A stretch of 64,000 bases of DNA, taken from NCBI GenBank assembly GCA_030426725.1, contig JAUHXZ010000001.1, positions 62,001-126,000 of the forward strand, read 5' to 3'. Below the pieces are notes generated by a model that was given only the letters and a program-made list of their open reading frames with translations, had not been told where the DNA came from and ran no database searches. Below, piece by piece: positions 34,084 to 43,987 of this stretch. The position numbers and the translations under genes are program-made. This DNA comes from Actinomycetes bacterium. GTDB taxonomy: Bacteria > Actinomycetota > Actinomycetes > Propionibacteriales > Propionibacteriaceae. The stretch's first letter is position 1. Each line of letters begins with the position of its first letter.

Positions 34084-34089
34084 GGGTCC

Positions 34090-34959
34090 TTATCCGCCGA
34101 TCTCGGCGAGTGCGAAGTGCAGTATGAGCCAGCCGATGGGGAAGGCGACCAGCATCGAGTCGAGCCGGTCCATCACTCCCCCGTGGCCGGGCAGGAAGTT
34201 CGACATGTCCTTGAGCCCGACCTCGCGCTTGATGAGCGATTCGACGAGGTCCCCGACGGTGGCCGCCAGCGCCACGAGGACGCCGAAGATCAGCCCGATC
34301 CACCAGGGGGCGGCCAGGAGGAAATGCGTGCAGGCGATGGCCGCGGCCGTCGCGACGGTCACCCCGCCCGCCAGGCCCTCCCAGGTCTTGCCCGGGCTGA
34401 TGGCGGGCGCCATCTTGTGCCGGCCGAGCTGGGAGCCGACGGCGTAGGCGCCGGTGTCGGCCGCGATCACGGCCACGATGACGGTGAGAATCCGCAACTG
34501 CCCCTGGGGTGCGGCCATGAGCAGGGGTACGAACATGCCAAGAAGTGGGATGTAGGCGATGATCAGCGCGCTGGCGGCGACGTCGCGGATGAACCCCTGG
34601 CCTCCGCGCATGAGACGGGTGACCAGGACCGCGATCACCGTGACGCCCAGGCAGGCGATGGCGAACGACGTGCCGTCCGAGAACAGGTCGGTCTCCGCCG
34701 CGACATAGGCTCCCAGCACGCTCACCGCGGTGCCGATGGCGATGGGGACGATCTCGGAGCGCATCCCCTTATGCCGCAGGGCCAGGTGGATCTCGACCGC
34801 CGCCGCGGTCAGGCCGACGGCGGCCAGCAGGACGAACAGCCAGGGCGCCCAGATCAGCCCGATGGCGAAGGGAACGAACAGCGCGATGCCCACTCCGATG
34901 GCGACCGGGAGGTTCCGGCCGGCCTTGGGAGCGGGCGTCGGCTGCGAGGTGTCGGTCAT
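34090..34959 (-). CDS. cdsA: Phosphatidate cytidylyltransferase
   Basis: SPGKTWEGLAGGV and GDLVESLIKREVGLKDMSNFLPGHGGVMDRLDSMLV signature. Confidence 0.95.
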   Translation of the reverse strand: MTDTSQPTPAPKAGRNLPVAIGVGIALFVPFAIGLIWAPWLFVLLAAVGLTAAAVEIHLALRHKGMRSEIVPIAIGTAVSVLGAYVAAETDLFSDGTSFAIACLGVTVIAVLVTRLMRGGQGFIRDVAASALIIAYIPLLGMFVPLLMAAPQGQLRILTVIVAVIAADTGAYAVGSQLGRHKMAPAISPGKTWEGLAGGVTVATAAAIACTHFLLAAPWWIGLIFGVLVALAATVGDLVESLIKREVGLKDMSNFLPGHGGVMDRLDSMLVAFPIGWLILHFALAEIGG

Positions 34960-35516
34960 CAGACCTCGAGAAGCTCCGCTTCCTTGTTCTTGAGCAGTTC
35001 GTCGATGTGCTCGACGTACTTCTTCGAGGAGGCGTCGAGGGCCTTCTCGGCACGCGACAGGTCGTCCTCGCTGATCTCGCCGTCCTTCTCGAGCTTCTTC
35101 AGGGCGTCCATGGAGTGGCGGCGGACGTTGCGCACGGCGACGCGGGCGTCCTCGGCCTTGGACTTGGCCATCTTGATGAACTCCTTGCGGCGCTCCTCGG
35201 TGAGCTGGGGCATCACGACGCGGACGGCGTTGCCGTCGTTGCTCGGGTTCACGCCGAGATCGGAATCGCGGATGGCCTTCTCGATGGCGCCGATGGCGCT
35301 GCGGTCGAAGGGGGTGATCAGCATCGAGCGGGGGTCGGGCGACGTGAACCCGGCCAGCTGCTGCAGCGGCGTGGGCGCGCCGTAGTAGTCCGCGGTGATC
35401 TTGTTGAACATCTGCGGGTGGGCGCGGCCGGTGCGGATCGTGGCGAGATCCTCGCGGGCGTGGTCGACCGCGTGCTGCATCTTGCTGGCGGCTTCCTTCT
35501 GGACGTCGGCGATCAT
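34959..35516 (-). CDS. frr: Ribosome recycling factor
   Basis: RTGRAHPQMFNKITADYYGAPTPLQQLA...IEKAIRDSDLGVNPSNDGN. Confidence 0.97.
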   Translation of the reverse strand: MIADVQKEAASKMQHAVDHAREDLATIRTGRAHPQMFNKITADYYGAPTPLQQLAGFTSPDPRSMLITPFDRSAIGAIEKAIRDSDLGVNPSNDGNAVRVVMPQLTEERRKEFIKMAKSKAEDARVAVRNVRRHSMDALKKLEKDGEISEDDLSRAEKALDASSKKYVEHIDELLKNKEAELLEV

Positions 35517-35543
35517 GAGTGCTCCTCTGGTGTGGACGGTGTT

Positions 35544-36251
35544 CTAGCGCGAGACCAAGGTCCCGATGGGCTCGCCCGCCACGACGCGCCCGATGTTTCC
35601 TGGGATGGAGAGGTTGAAGAAGACGAGATTGAGGTTGTTGTCGCGCGCCAGCGAGATGGCGGTGGCGTCGGCGACCTTCAGGTCCTCGGTGAGGAACTGG
35701 TCGTAGGTGAGGTGATCGAACTTCGTCGCGTCGTCGTGGACGTGCGGGTCCTTGTTGTAGACGCCGTCGACGCCCTGCTTGCCCATGAGGAGCACCTCCG
35801 CGCCGATCTCGAGCGCCCGCTGGGCCGCGACGGTGTCGGTGGAGAAGTACGGCATGCCGGATCCGGCGCCGAAGATTACCAGGCGCCCCTTCTCCAGGTG
35901 CCGCTCGGCGCGGCGCGGGATGTAGGGCTCCGCCACCTGGGCCATGCTGATGGCCGACTGGACGCGGGTCTCGATGCCCGCCTTCTCGCAGAAGTCCTGC
36001 AGCGCGATGCTGTTCATGACGGTGCCGAGCATGCCCATGTAGTCCGCCCGGTCCCGGGCCATCCCGTTCTGGGACAGTTCGGCGCCGCGGAAGTAGTTGC
36101 CCCCGCCGACGACGACGGCCACCTGGGTGCCGCCGCGGACGACCTCGGCGATCTCCGCCGCGATAGCCGACACGATCACCGGGTCGACGCCCAGCTTCCC
36201 ACCGCCGAACACCTCACCCGACAGCTTCAACAGGACCCGCTGGTACGCCAC
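35544..36251 (-). CDS. pyrH: Uridylate kinase (GTG start with GAGGAG upstream preferred)
   Basis: [41 protein letters not shown]. Confidence 0.95.
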   Translation of the reverse strand: MAYQRVLLKLSGEVFGGGKLGVDPVIVSAIAAEIAEVVRGGTQVAVVVGGGNYFRGAELSQNGMARDRADYMGMLGTVMNSIALQDFCEKAGIETRVQSAISMAQVAEPYIPRRAERHLEKGRLVIFGAGSGMPYFSTDTVAAQRALEIGAEVLLMGKQGVDGVYNKDPHVHDDATKFDHLTYDQFLTEDLKVADATAISLARDNNLNLVFFNLSIPGNIGRVVAGEPIGTLVSR

Positions 36252-36365
36252 TTGGTCTCCTCGACTCGACATGCTCCGAACATGGCACGTGCGCCGCGAC
36301 CGTTGTCGGGTCGCGGCGCACGCCACTCTACTTCAATTGAGTTGTCCGCCGCTGGGGCGGGCGGA

Positions 36366-37175
36366 TCAGGCGCCGACCGCGAAGCGGACGAAGCGCACGA
36401 TCTCGGTGTCGCCGGCCTTGAGGGCCTCACCGACGGACTTCTTGTCTTCCCAGACCGCGGCCTGGTCGACGAGGCAGTTGTCCTTGTAGAAGCCGCCGAC
36501 GCGGCCCTCGACGATGCGGGGCAGCGCCTTCTCGGGCTTGCCCTCCTCGCGGGCGGTGGCCTCGGCGATGCGCTTCTCGTTCTCGACGATGTCGGCGGGG
36601 ACCTCGTCGCGGTTCACCCAGCGCGGCGACATGGCGGCGATCTGCATGGAGACCTGGTGGGCCAGCGCCTCGTCGCCCTTGTACTCGACGAGCACACCGA
36701 CCTGCGGGGGCAGGTCAGCGGCGCGACGGTGGAGGTAGAGGTGGGCGTCGCCGTCGAAGTTCGCGACGTTGGCCACCGACAGGTTCTCGCCGATCTTGGC
36801 GCCGAGCTCCTTGACGGCGTCCTCGACCTTCTTGCCGGAGGCGAGGACGGCCGCGTTGGCGGAGGCCACGTCGGTGGCGCCGGACTCGATGACGGCGGAG
36901 AGGATCTCCTCGGCCGTCGCGACGAACTCGGCGTTCTTGGCGACGAAGTCGGTCTCGGCGGCGAACTGGATCACAGCGCCGTCGCGGCCCGCGACGATGC
37001 CATTGGTGGCCTCGCGGTCGGCCCGCTTGGCGGCCTTCGCGAGACCGGAGATGCGCAGGCCCTCCACGGCCTTGTCGAAGTCGCCCTCGGCCTCGGTCAG
37101 CGCCTTCTTGGCGTCCATCATGCCCGCGCCGGTGGCGTCGCGGAGCTTCTTCACGTCAGCGGCAGTGATTGCCAT
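36366..37175 (-). CDS. tsf: Elongation factor Ts
   Basis: MAITAADVKKLRDATGAGMMDAKKALTEAEGDFDKAVE. Confidence 0.97.
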   Translation of the reverse strand: MAITAADVKKLRDATGAGMMDAKKALTEAEGDFDKAVEGLRISGLAKAAKRADREATNGIVAGRDGAVIQFAAETDFVAKNAEFVATAEEILSAVIESGATDVASANAAVLASGKKVEDAVKELGAKIGENLSVANVANFDGDAHLYLHRRAADLPPQVGVLVEYKGDEALAHQVSMQIAAMSPRWVNRDEVPADIVENEKRIAEATAREEGKPEKALPRIVEGRVGGFYKDNCLVDQAAVWEDKKSVGEALKAGDTEIVRFVRFAVGA

Positions 37176-37212
37176 GCTCAGTGTTCTTCCCGTCTTCTCG
37201 AGGAGTTGTGAA

Positions 37213-38106
37213 TCAGTTGGCTTCGGTGGTCTCGGTGGAGGCCTCGGCGGCCGGAGCCTCGGCGGCCGGAGCCTCGGCGGCAGGCGCTTCGGCGGGGGCC
37301 TCGGTCTGCTCAGCGGCCTCGGCCTTCTCGGCGGGGGCCTCGGCCTCGGCGCCCAGGAGCTCGCGCTCCCAGTCGGGCATGGGCTCGGCCTCGACCTGCT
37401 CACCGGTGCGGCCGGCGGAGCGCTCGATGAGGCCCTCGGCGACGGCGTCGGCGACGATGCGGGTCAGCAGGGCGACGGAGCGGATCGCGTCGTCGTTGCC
37501 CGGTACCGCGTAGTCGACCTCGTCGGGGTCGCAGTTGGTGTCGAGGATGCCGACGATCGGGATGTTCAGCTTGCGCGCCTCGTCGACGGCGAGGTGCTCC
37601 TTCTTGGTGTCGACGATCCACACGGCCTGCGGGGTCTTGGCCATGTCACGGATGCCGCCGAGGGTCTTGGAGAGCTTGCCCTTCTCGCGCTCAAGCTGGA
37701 GCAGTTCCTTCTTGGTGAGTCCGGAGCCGGCGACGTCGCTCATGTCCATGGCCTCAAGCTCCTTGAGGCGCTGGATGCGCTTGGTGACGGTGTGGAAGTT
37801 GGTGAGCATGCCGCCCAGCCAGCGCTGGTTCACGTAGGGCATGCCGACGCGGGTCGCCTGCTCGGCGATGGCCTCCTGGGCCTGCTTCTTGGTGCCGACG
37901 AACAGCACCTGGCCGCCGCGGGCGACGGTCGACTTGACGAAGTTGTACGCCTTGTCGATGTAGGTCAGCGAGAGCTGGAGGTCGATGATGTAGATCCCGT
38001 TGCGCTCGGCGAAGATGAACCGCTTCATCTTGGGGTTCCACCGGCGGGTCTGGTGTCCGAAGTGGACGCCGGACTCGAGGAGCTGGCGAGTGGTCACAAC
38101 GGCCAT
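37213..38106 (-). CDS. rpsB: 30S ribosomal protein S2 (Ala/Glu-rich C-terminal tail)
   Basis: [36 protein letters not shown]; tail [18 protein letters not shown]. Confidence 0.97.
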   Translation of the reverse strand: MAVVTTRQLLESGVHFGHQTRRWNPKMKRFIFAERNGIYIIDLQLSLTYIDKAYNFVKSTVARGGQVLFVGTKKQAQEAIAEQATRVGMPYVNQRWLGGMLTNFHTVTKRIQRLKELEAMDMSDVAGSGLTKKELLQLEREKGKLSKTLGGIRDMAKTPQAVWIVDTKKEHLAVDEARKLNIPIVGILDTNCDPDEVDYAVPGNDDAIRSVALLTRIVADAVAEGLIERSAGRTGEQVEAEPMPDWERELLGAEAEAPAEKAEAAEQTEAPAEAPAAEAPAAEAPAAEASTETTEAN

Positions 38107-38449
38107 GGCCGTGTCCTTTCGCGGCGGGGCACGCCCGCCTGATCTTGGGTGAGCTGGGCTCACGTGTGGTTACGTCGGCCCTGGTGGGCCTTGCCTGATG
38201 CGCCCGGCTTCCGCGCCACCTCCGGGGAGGGGACCACGCGGCAGCCGACGGCCGGGGCCGCGGGAACGCATGCGATGTCAACCTGGTGGTTGCGGAGTAC
38301 ATCCTAGACAGCCGGAGGTCAGGCGCCAAACGGGGACACCATGTTTCCCGGCGCGCCCGAGCGGCTGGGTCGTCGGAGCCATCGGGGACGCTGTCCACAG
38401 GGTCGCGGCGAGCCGGGAAACCGGCGCGGCCACCGGCGATAACCGGGCC

Positions 38450-39334
38450 ATGAGGATCCTCATCATCGCACTGGCGGCACTCGCGGTGTTCGCCGCTCCG
38501 TCGCCGGCTCGGGCCGGCACCGGGTTCGAACTGACGTGGCCGGTCGACGGCCGGGTCACACGCGCCTTCGACTCCCCGGAGTCGCCGTACGGCGCCGGGC
38601 ACCGTGGCGTGGACGTCGTGACCACGGGCGGCACGGTGGTGGTGGCGGCGGCGTCGGGACGGGTGCTGTTCTCCGGCCGCGTCGCCGGCCGGGGCACGGT
38701 CTCGGTCGATCACGGCAACGGCTGGCGCACCACCTATCAACCCGTGTCGCCGTGGGTGCCGGAGGGCGCCACCGTGGCCGCGGGGGACGTGCTGGGGCGG
38801 CTGCTGCCGGGGCACTGTGCCGCGACGTGCCTGCACTGGGGCCTCACCGACGGCGAGACCTACCTCGACCCGACCGGCTACCTCGCGATGCCAGTGATCA
38901 GACTCCTCCCCCGAGGATCGGTTCCCGAACCGCTGCCGACGCTGCCAGCCGCGGTCGTGTCCGGAACTCCCGTCGCCGGCCGGGTCACATCGCCGTTCGG
39001 GATGCGACGCCATCCGGTCACCGGCGTGGTGAAGTTGCACGACGGCGTGGACTACGCGGCTGCGTGCGGCACACCGGTCGTGGCTCCGTCAGCGGGCGTG
39101 GTGGTGTCCGCGTCGTTCGACGGCGCCTACGGCTACCGCGTCCGGATCGACCACGGCGGCGGGGTGGTCATGGGCTACGCGCACCTGCAGGGCCTGACCG
39201 TGCGGGCCGGCGCGAGCCTCGACGCCGGCGCAGCCCTCGGAACCGTGGGCAGCACCGGCCTGTCGACCGGCTGCCACCTGCACTGGATGGCCTGGCGCGA
39301 CGGCACCCTGATCAACCCCGCGACCCTCGCGTGA
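38450..39334 (+). CDS. Secreted M23-family (LytM) protein with two tandem M23-like domains
   Basis: Signal peptide MRILIIALAALAVFAAPSPARA; HRGVDVV...CLHWGLTDGETYLDP and HDGVDYAAACGTPV...GCHLHWMAWRDG. Confidence 0.88.
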   Translation: MRILIIALAALAVFAAPSPARAGTGFELTWPVDGRVTRAFDSPESPYGAGHRGVDVVTTGGTVVVAAASGRVLFSGRVAGRGTVSVDHGNGWRTTYQPVSPWVPEGATVAAGDVLGRLLPGHCAATCLHWGLTDGETYLDPTGYLAMPVIRLLPRGSVPEPLPTLPAAVVSGTPVAGRVTSPFGMRRHPVTGVVKLHDGVDYAAACGTPVVAPSAGVVVSASFDGAYGYRVRIDHGGGVVMGYAHLQGLTVRAGASLDAGAALGTVGSTGLSTGCHLHWMAWRDGTLINPATLA

Positions 39335-39414
39335 CCCTGCCCGCGGTTGGAACTCCTGGGTCCCGGCCCGAACCGGCAACACAATTGTCAGTGCGTTCGA
39401 ATAATCTGAGGGTC

Positions 39415-40878
39415 ATGGACGAGAACACGACCAGGATCCCTGGCAGCCCCGGCGCGCGTGATGCGCTGGCTGCGGGGCTGGCGTCGTTCGACCATGCCCA
39501 CAAGGCCGTCGTCGCGGGAGAGATCGGCGAGGTGGTCGCAATCGCCCACGTCATCGACCACTACGAGGTGGATGAGCCCCAGATCGTCGAGGGCGTCGAG
39601 GGGTTGCTGCACCCCGGTGGGGACGGAACGCCAGGGATCGGCGAGTTCCTCGCCCTCGAACTCTCCGCCCTTGCGGGTGTCTCGCCGGGCTCGATGATCT
39701 CGCGCATCGGCGACGTCCTCGACGTGCGGCACCGCCTCCGCTCACTGTGGGGCGCCGTCCTGGCGGGCACGGTCCGTTGGTGGCAGGCCGCCGACGTGGC
39801 CCACCGCACTCACGGGCTGTCTGCCGACGCGGTGCGGCTGGTGGACCGGAAGCTGGCCCATGCGCTGGCCATGATGCCCTGGCAGCGGATCGTCAAGGTC
39901 CTCCCCCACTGGATCGTCGCCGCGGACCCGCAACTCGCGGCCGCGAACGAGGCCGCCCTCAGGAATCAGCGCCGGGTCGTCGTGGATCAGATCCGCGACG
40001 GACACGTCGAGATGTGGGGGCGCTTGGCCCCTGCGGACGGCATCGCGTTCGACCAGGCGATCAACGAGATCGCCAAGGCTCTGCCCTCGCAACTGGACCC
40101 TGAGGCCCCGGCTCACCCGGGAGACCTGAAGGCCGATGGCTCGGTCAGTTCAGCGGATCTCGACACGCGTCGCGCGGCCGCGGTGGGGATTCTCGCCCGG
40201 CAGGCGTTCGGCCAGGACGCGCTCCCCACGCATCAGCTCATCGTCCACGTCGTCGGCTCGGATCCAGGCCTCGACGGTCGGTCGGTCGCCGGTCCTGATC
40301 TGCTGCCCGACGGGTCGGCCTCCGGCATCGCCCGGGTCGAAGGTTGGGGCCCGGTCCAGACCGGGCGGCTGCGCGAACTGCTCGCCGGATCCCGCGTCAT
40401 CGTGCGTCCCATCCTCGATCCGGGCGCCATCGAGGCCGTCGATCAGCACGACCCGCCGGCCGCCATGCGCTTCGCGCTCAACCAGCGCGACCCCGTTGAC
40501 GTCTTCCCCTACGGCACCCGCGGGGCGGGCAGTTGCGATGTGGACCACACCGTCGCGTTCACCGACGCGGGCGGTCCCGGCCAGACCGGTCTGCCGAACC
40601 TCGGGCCGCTGTCCCGCTTCACCCACCGCCTCAAGACCCACGGCAACTGGACGCTCAGCCAACCGGAGCCCGGCCTCTTCCACTGGCGGTCCGCCTTCGG
40701 CTACGAATACGTCGTCACGCGCGACGGCACCACCAGGCTGCGAGCGCCCGCCCGTCCACCGGACAACCGGACCGCGTCGCCACCCGACCGGTTCACCCAG
40801 CCGGATCCGCCGCCGGGCGACCCTGCCTGGGACACACTCCCGGCACTCACCCCACCCGGGCTCCGCCCCGCCGCCTGA
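39415..40878 (+). CDS. DUF222/13E12-repeat family HNH endonuclease-like protein
   Basis: DUF222-type helical region; C-terminal CDVDHTVAFTDAGGPGQTGLPNLGPLSRFTHRLKTHGNW HNH-like motif. Confidence 0.87.
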   Translation: MDENTTRIPGSPGARDALAAGLASFDHAHKAVVAGEIGEVVAIAHVIDHYEVDEPQIVEGVEGLLHPGGDGTPGIGEFLALELSALAGVSPGSMISRIGDVLDVRHRLRSLWGAVLAGTVRWWQAADVAHRTHGLSADAVRLVDRKLAHALAMMPWQRIVKVLPHWIVAADPQLAAANEAALRNQRRVVVDQIRDGHVEMWGRLAPADGIAFDQAINEIAKALPSQLDPEAPAHPGDLKADGSVSSADLDTRRAAAVGILARQAFGQDALPTHQLIVHVVGSDPGLDGRSVAGPDLLPDGSASGIARVEGWGPVQTGRLRELLAGSRVIVRPILDPGAIEAVDQHDPPAAMRFALNQRDPVDVFPYGTRGAGSCDVDHTVAFTDAGGPGQTGLPNLGPLSRFTHRLKTHGNWTLSQPEPGLFHWRSAFGYEYVVTRDGTTRLRAPARPPDNRTASPPDRFTQPDPPPGDPAWDTLPALTPPGLRPAA

Positions 40879-41019
40879 CTCCGCCGAGCAGACACCCCGC
40901 CCCCGCCCGGGTCCGGGGCTGCTCGCGCGCCCTCGGGGACCATCGGCGACGGCCGGGGAAGCCTGCGATGAGCGCTCAACCGTCGGGGGTGCCGGCGGGC
41001 TCAACCCACGAGATTGCCC

Positions 41020-41089
41020 CCGACGCCAGCGCTGCTGCTGGATGCCTGCGCTATTGCGCTGGCGTGGAGCAGTAAGGCTGGCGTCCACG
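41020..41089. repeat. Intergenic structured repeat, copy B (matches 5131-5200)
   Basis: CCGACGCCAGC...GCGCTATTGCGCTGG...AGTAAGGCTGGCGTCCACG; CGCCAGCGC/GCGCTGGCG inverted pair. Confidence 0.6.
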
Positions 41090-41125
41090 AGTGAGGAGCG
41101 CCCAGACCGCCCGCCAACAGGATGA

Positions 41126-41323
41126 GGGTGGCGAGGGGTGGGGCCGGGGCAGGTTGGGTGGGCGTCGCGACCGGACCGGCGCGAAGCGCCCGTCCCGGGA
41201 GCGTGGGCGGCCCGGCCCGACGGCGCGAGGGTGACGAGGGGTGGGGCCGGGGCAGGTTGGGTGGGCGTCGCGACCGGACCGGCGCGAAGCGCCCGTCCCG
41301 GGAGCGTGGGCGGCCCGGCCCCA
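41126..41323. repeat. Tandem direct duplication, ~95-bp units at 41126-41220 and 41229-41323 (103-bp period)
   Basis: cgaggggtggggccggggcaggttgggtgggcgtcgcgaccggaccggcgcgaagcgcccgtcccgggagcgtgggcggcccggccc occurs identically at 41134-41220 and 41237-41323. Confidence 0.95.
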
Positions 41324-41444
41324 CCCCTCGACACCCGGGCCTGGGAACAGCTGGACGGTAGGGCGGCGCCGGTTTCGACGCGGGGACGTCGCAGAGCGAC
41401 GTCGCCCGGCTCAACCCACGGCCACGCGGGGATGGACGGAGTAG

Positions 41445-42359
41445 TCAGGCGCGGGGGTGGGCCTGCCGGTACGCCTCGCGCAGACGTTCCGAGGTCACGT
41501 GCGTGTAGATCTGCGTCGTCGCCACCGACGAGTGCCCCAGCATCTCCTGAACGCTCCGCAAATCGGCCCCGCCCTCGATGAGGTGGGTAGCCATCGCGTG
41601 TCGCAGGCCGTGGGGCCCGGTCTCGGCCGCGTGACCCGCCGCGCCGGTGGCCGCGTGGACCACGCGCCGTGCGACCCGCGGGTCGAGCGCTCCCCCGCGT
41701 TCGCCGAGGAACACGGTGTCCGGGCTTCCCGCCTTGGCGAAGTCGGGGCGGGCGCGCAGCCAGGCGTCGAGCGCGCGGAGCGCCGGCACGCCGAGCGGCA
41801 CGGTGCGCTGCTTGCCGCCCTTGCCGAGCACCGTGAGCGAGCGCCGCTCCCGGTCGACATCCGTCAGCCGCAGGGCGCAGGCCTCCGAGACACGCAGCCC
41901 ACTCGAGTAGAGCACCTCCACGAGCGCGAGGTCGCGGCGCGCGACCGCGGCGTCGGCGCCCTCCGCCTCGTCGACGCGGGCCTGCAGGGCCGCGATGCCG
42001 GTCTCGACGTCGGCCAGGCCCGGCACGCGCGGCAGCCTCTGGCGGCGCTTGGGTGCGGCGAGCCGCGCCGCGGGGTCGGCCGGGAGGTGCCCCTCGGCCG
42101 AGGCCCAGGCGAAGAAACCGCGCACGCAGGCGACGCGGCGCTGAATGGTGGCGGGGGCCGCGCCGGCGTCGGCCATCGCCGACAGCCAGTTCCTGAGGCG
42201 CGCCAGCGTGATGCGGCCGGGCTCGACGTCGGCATGCGCGGCGAGTTCGGTCAGATCTGTCCGGTAGGCCCGCACGGTGTGCGGGGACAGCCCGCGGTCC
42301 GCGTCGAGGTGCGCGGCGTACTCGTCGAGCAGCGCCGACCATCCGGGGGCGAGTTCCAT
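41445..42359 (-). CDS. xerC: Tyrosine recombinase XerC
   Basis: LYSSGLRVSEACALRLTDVD, HGLRHAMATHLIEGGADLRSVQEMLGHSSVATTQIYTHVTSERLREAYRQAHPRA; near rpsB as usual in actinobacteria. Confidence 0.92.
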   Translation of the reverse strand: MELAPGWSALLDEYAAHLDADRGLSPHTVRAYRTDLTELAAHADVEPGRITLARLRNWLSAMADAGAAPATIQRRVACVRGFFAWASAEGHLPADPAARLAAPKRRQRLPRVPGLADVETGIAALQARVDEAEGADAAVARRDLALVEVLYSSGLRVSEACALRLTDVDRERRSLTVLGKGGKQRTVPLGVPALRALDAWLRARPDFAKAGSPDTVFLGERGGALDPRVARRVVHAATGAAGHAAETGPHGLRHAMATHLIEGGADLRSVQEMLGHSSVATTQIYTHVTSERLREAYRQAHPRA

Positions 42360-42459
42360 GCCACCAGTCTGGCCCACGCCACCCGCGCGGGCGGGGCGGA
42401 CACTCTGGGGCATACTGGGCACCGCGAAAGCGCGTACGTCGAGTTTGGAGGACATGAGG

Positions 42460-43068
42460 ATGGCTGAGGACGATCTCACGCAGGGCGGCACCATCAGGCC
42501 GATCACCCGCTGGGGAACCCCGGTCATGCATCAGCCCACCGAACCGGTCACGGAGTTCGACGAGGAGCTCCACACCCTGGTCCGCGACATGTTCGCCACC
42601 ATGATCGCCTCCGATGGCGTGGGCCTGGCGGCGACGCAGGTCGGCGTCGGCCTGTCGCTGTTCATCTACGCCTGCCCGGACGCCGACGAGAAGCTTCAGG
42701 TCGGTGTGGTGTGCAACCCCACCGTCACGCTCCCTGAGGGAGAGGACCGCAACCTCGAGTCCGCCGAGGAGGGCTGCCTCTCCTGGCCCGGCGGCTACGC
42801 CCCGCTGGCCCGCCCGGACCATGCGGTGTGCACCGGCCAGGATCCGTACGGCAACGACATCACCGTCGTGGGCACCGGGCTGCTGGCCCGCTGCCTCCAG
42901 CACGAGACCGACCACCTGGGCGGCACGGTGTTCGGGGACCGGCTGTCGAAGCGGGTCCGCCGGCAACTGGACGCCAAGGTCGAGGAGCTGGCCTGGCGCT
43001 ACCCGGACGACTGGCCGGTCACCCCGAAGGCCAAGTACGCCACGCCCGACCCCTCTCCCGAGCTCTGA
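42460..43068 (+). CDS. def: Peptide deformylase
   Basis: GVGLAATQVGVGLSLFIY, EEGCLSWPG (EGCLS), QHETDHLGG (HExxH). Confidence 0.95.
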   Translation: MAEDDLTQGGTIRPITRWGTPVMHQPTEPVTEFDEELHTLVRDMFATMIASDGVGLAATQVGVGLSLFIYACPDADEKLQVGVVCNPTVTLPEGEDRNLESAEEGCLSWPGGYAPLARPDHAVCTGQDPYGNDITVVGTGLLARCLQHETDHLGGTVFGDRLSKRVRRQLDAKVEELAWRYPDDWPVTPKAKYATPDPSPEL

Positions 43069-43146
43069 CCAGGGGTTACGCGCCAACTGAGCCACCTACC
43101 CGGGGTTCACCGGACGTCGACCCGCACGCAACTGATCCCGAGTCCC

Positions 43147-43923
43147 CTATCGCAACGCGTGGGCCAGGATCGCCGCCGCGGCCGCGACGTTGAGCGAGTC
43201 CACCGCGTCGGTCATCGGGATCGTCACGTGGTGGTCGGCCGCGTCGGACCAGGCCGCGCTCAGCCCCTGACCCTCGGTGCCGAGCAGCAGCGCCACCCTG
43301 CCGGGGGCGTCGAAGTCGTCCAGCGGGACCGCCCCGGGCGCGAGTGTCGACGCCACGAGGGAGAACCCGGCGTCGCGGAGCCTCGCGAGGTCGTCGTCGG
43401 AGGCCATTCTGCGCCACGGCATCACGAGCGACGCGCCCATCGACGCCTTGATCGCGCGCCGGTACAGCGGGTCCGCGCTCCCCTGCGACACGACGACGGC
43501 GTCCCAGCCGAGCCCGGCCCCTGTCCGGATGACGGCGCCGAGGTTGGCGTGGTCCACCATGTCCTCGCACACGATCACCCGTCGCCCGGACAGGATCTCC
43601 TCCCACGGCCTCTCCGGGGGACGGTCGAACGATCCCAGCGCGCCGCGGTGCACATGGAACCCGCTGATCCGCTCGATCAGCTTCTCCGGCGCCACGTACA
43701 CGGGCACCTCAGGCCACGCGTCGACGACGCCCGCCAGGCCCTCGAGCCAGCGGGACTGCAACAGCAACGACCGGGGCCGGCAACCGGCGGCGAAGGCACG
43801 CTCGATGATCTTGACCCCCTCCGCGATGAACCGCGACACGTCCGGCCGCCTGAGGTGGGCGTCGCGCAGGCCGGTGAAGTCGGCGACTCGCGGGTCGGCG
43901 GGGTCGGTCACCTCGATGAGCAT
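43147..43923 (-). CDS. SpoU/TrmH-family RNA 2'-O-methyltransferase
   Basis: VDHANLGAVIRTGAGLGWDAVVVSQGSADPLYRRAIKASMGA; ALLLGTEGQGLSAAW; IPMTDAVDSLNVAAAAAIL. Confidence 0.92.
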   Translation of the reverse strand: MLIEVTDPADPRVADFTGLRDAHLRRPDVSRFIAEGVKIIERAFAAGCRPRSLLLQSRWLEGLAGVVDAWPEVPVYVAPEKLIERISGFHVHRGALGSFDRPPERPWEEILSGRRVIVCEDMVDHANLGAVIRTGAGLGWDAVVVSQGSADPLYRRAIKASMGASLVMPWRRMASDDDLARLRDAGFSLVASTLAPGAVPLDDFDAPGRVALLLGTEGQGLSAAWSDAADHHVTIPMTDAVDSLNVAAAAAILAHALR

Positions 43924-43987
43924 GCCGTCACCCTACGGAGGCGTCCGTCGGGGCGCGAGCCGGGCCGTGCAGGCTAGCCTGTCGGGC

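Noticed and set aside
41126-41323. Possible CRISPR array
   Set aside because: Only two long (~95 bp) units separated by 8 bp; no spacer-sized unique sequences and no cas genes
41445-42359. Prophage or ICE integrase
   Set aside because: Tyrosine recombinase matches housekeeping XerC with typical rpsB/M23 neighbourhood; no phage genes or att repeats seen
40150-43095. 981-aa minus-strand ORF spanning the HNH, repeat region, xerC and def
   Set aside because: Crosses several well-supported genes and noncoding repeats in other frames; GC-driven open frame
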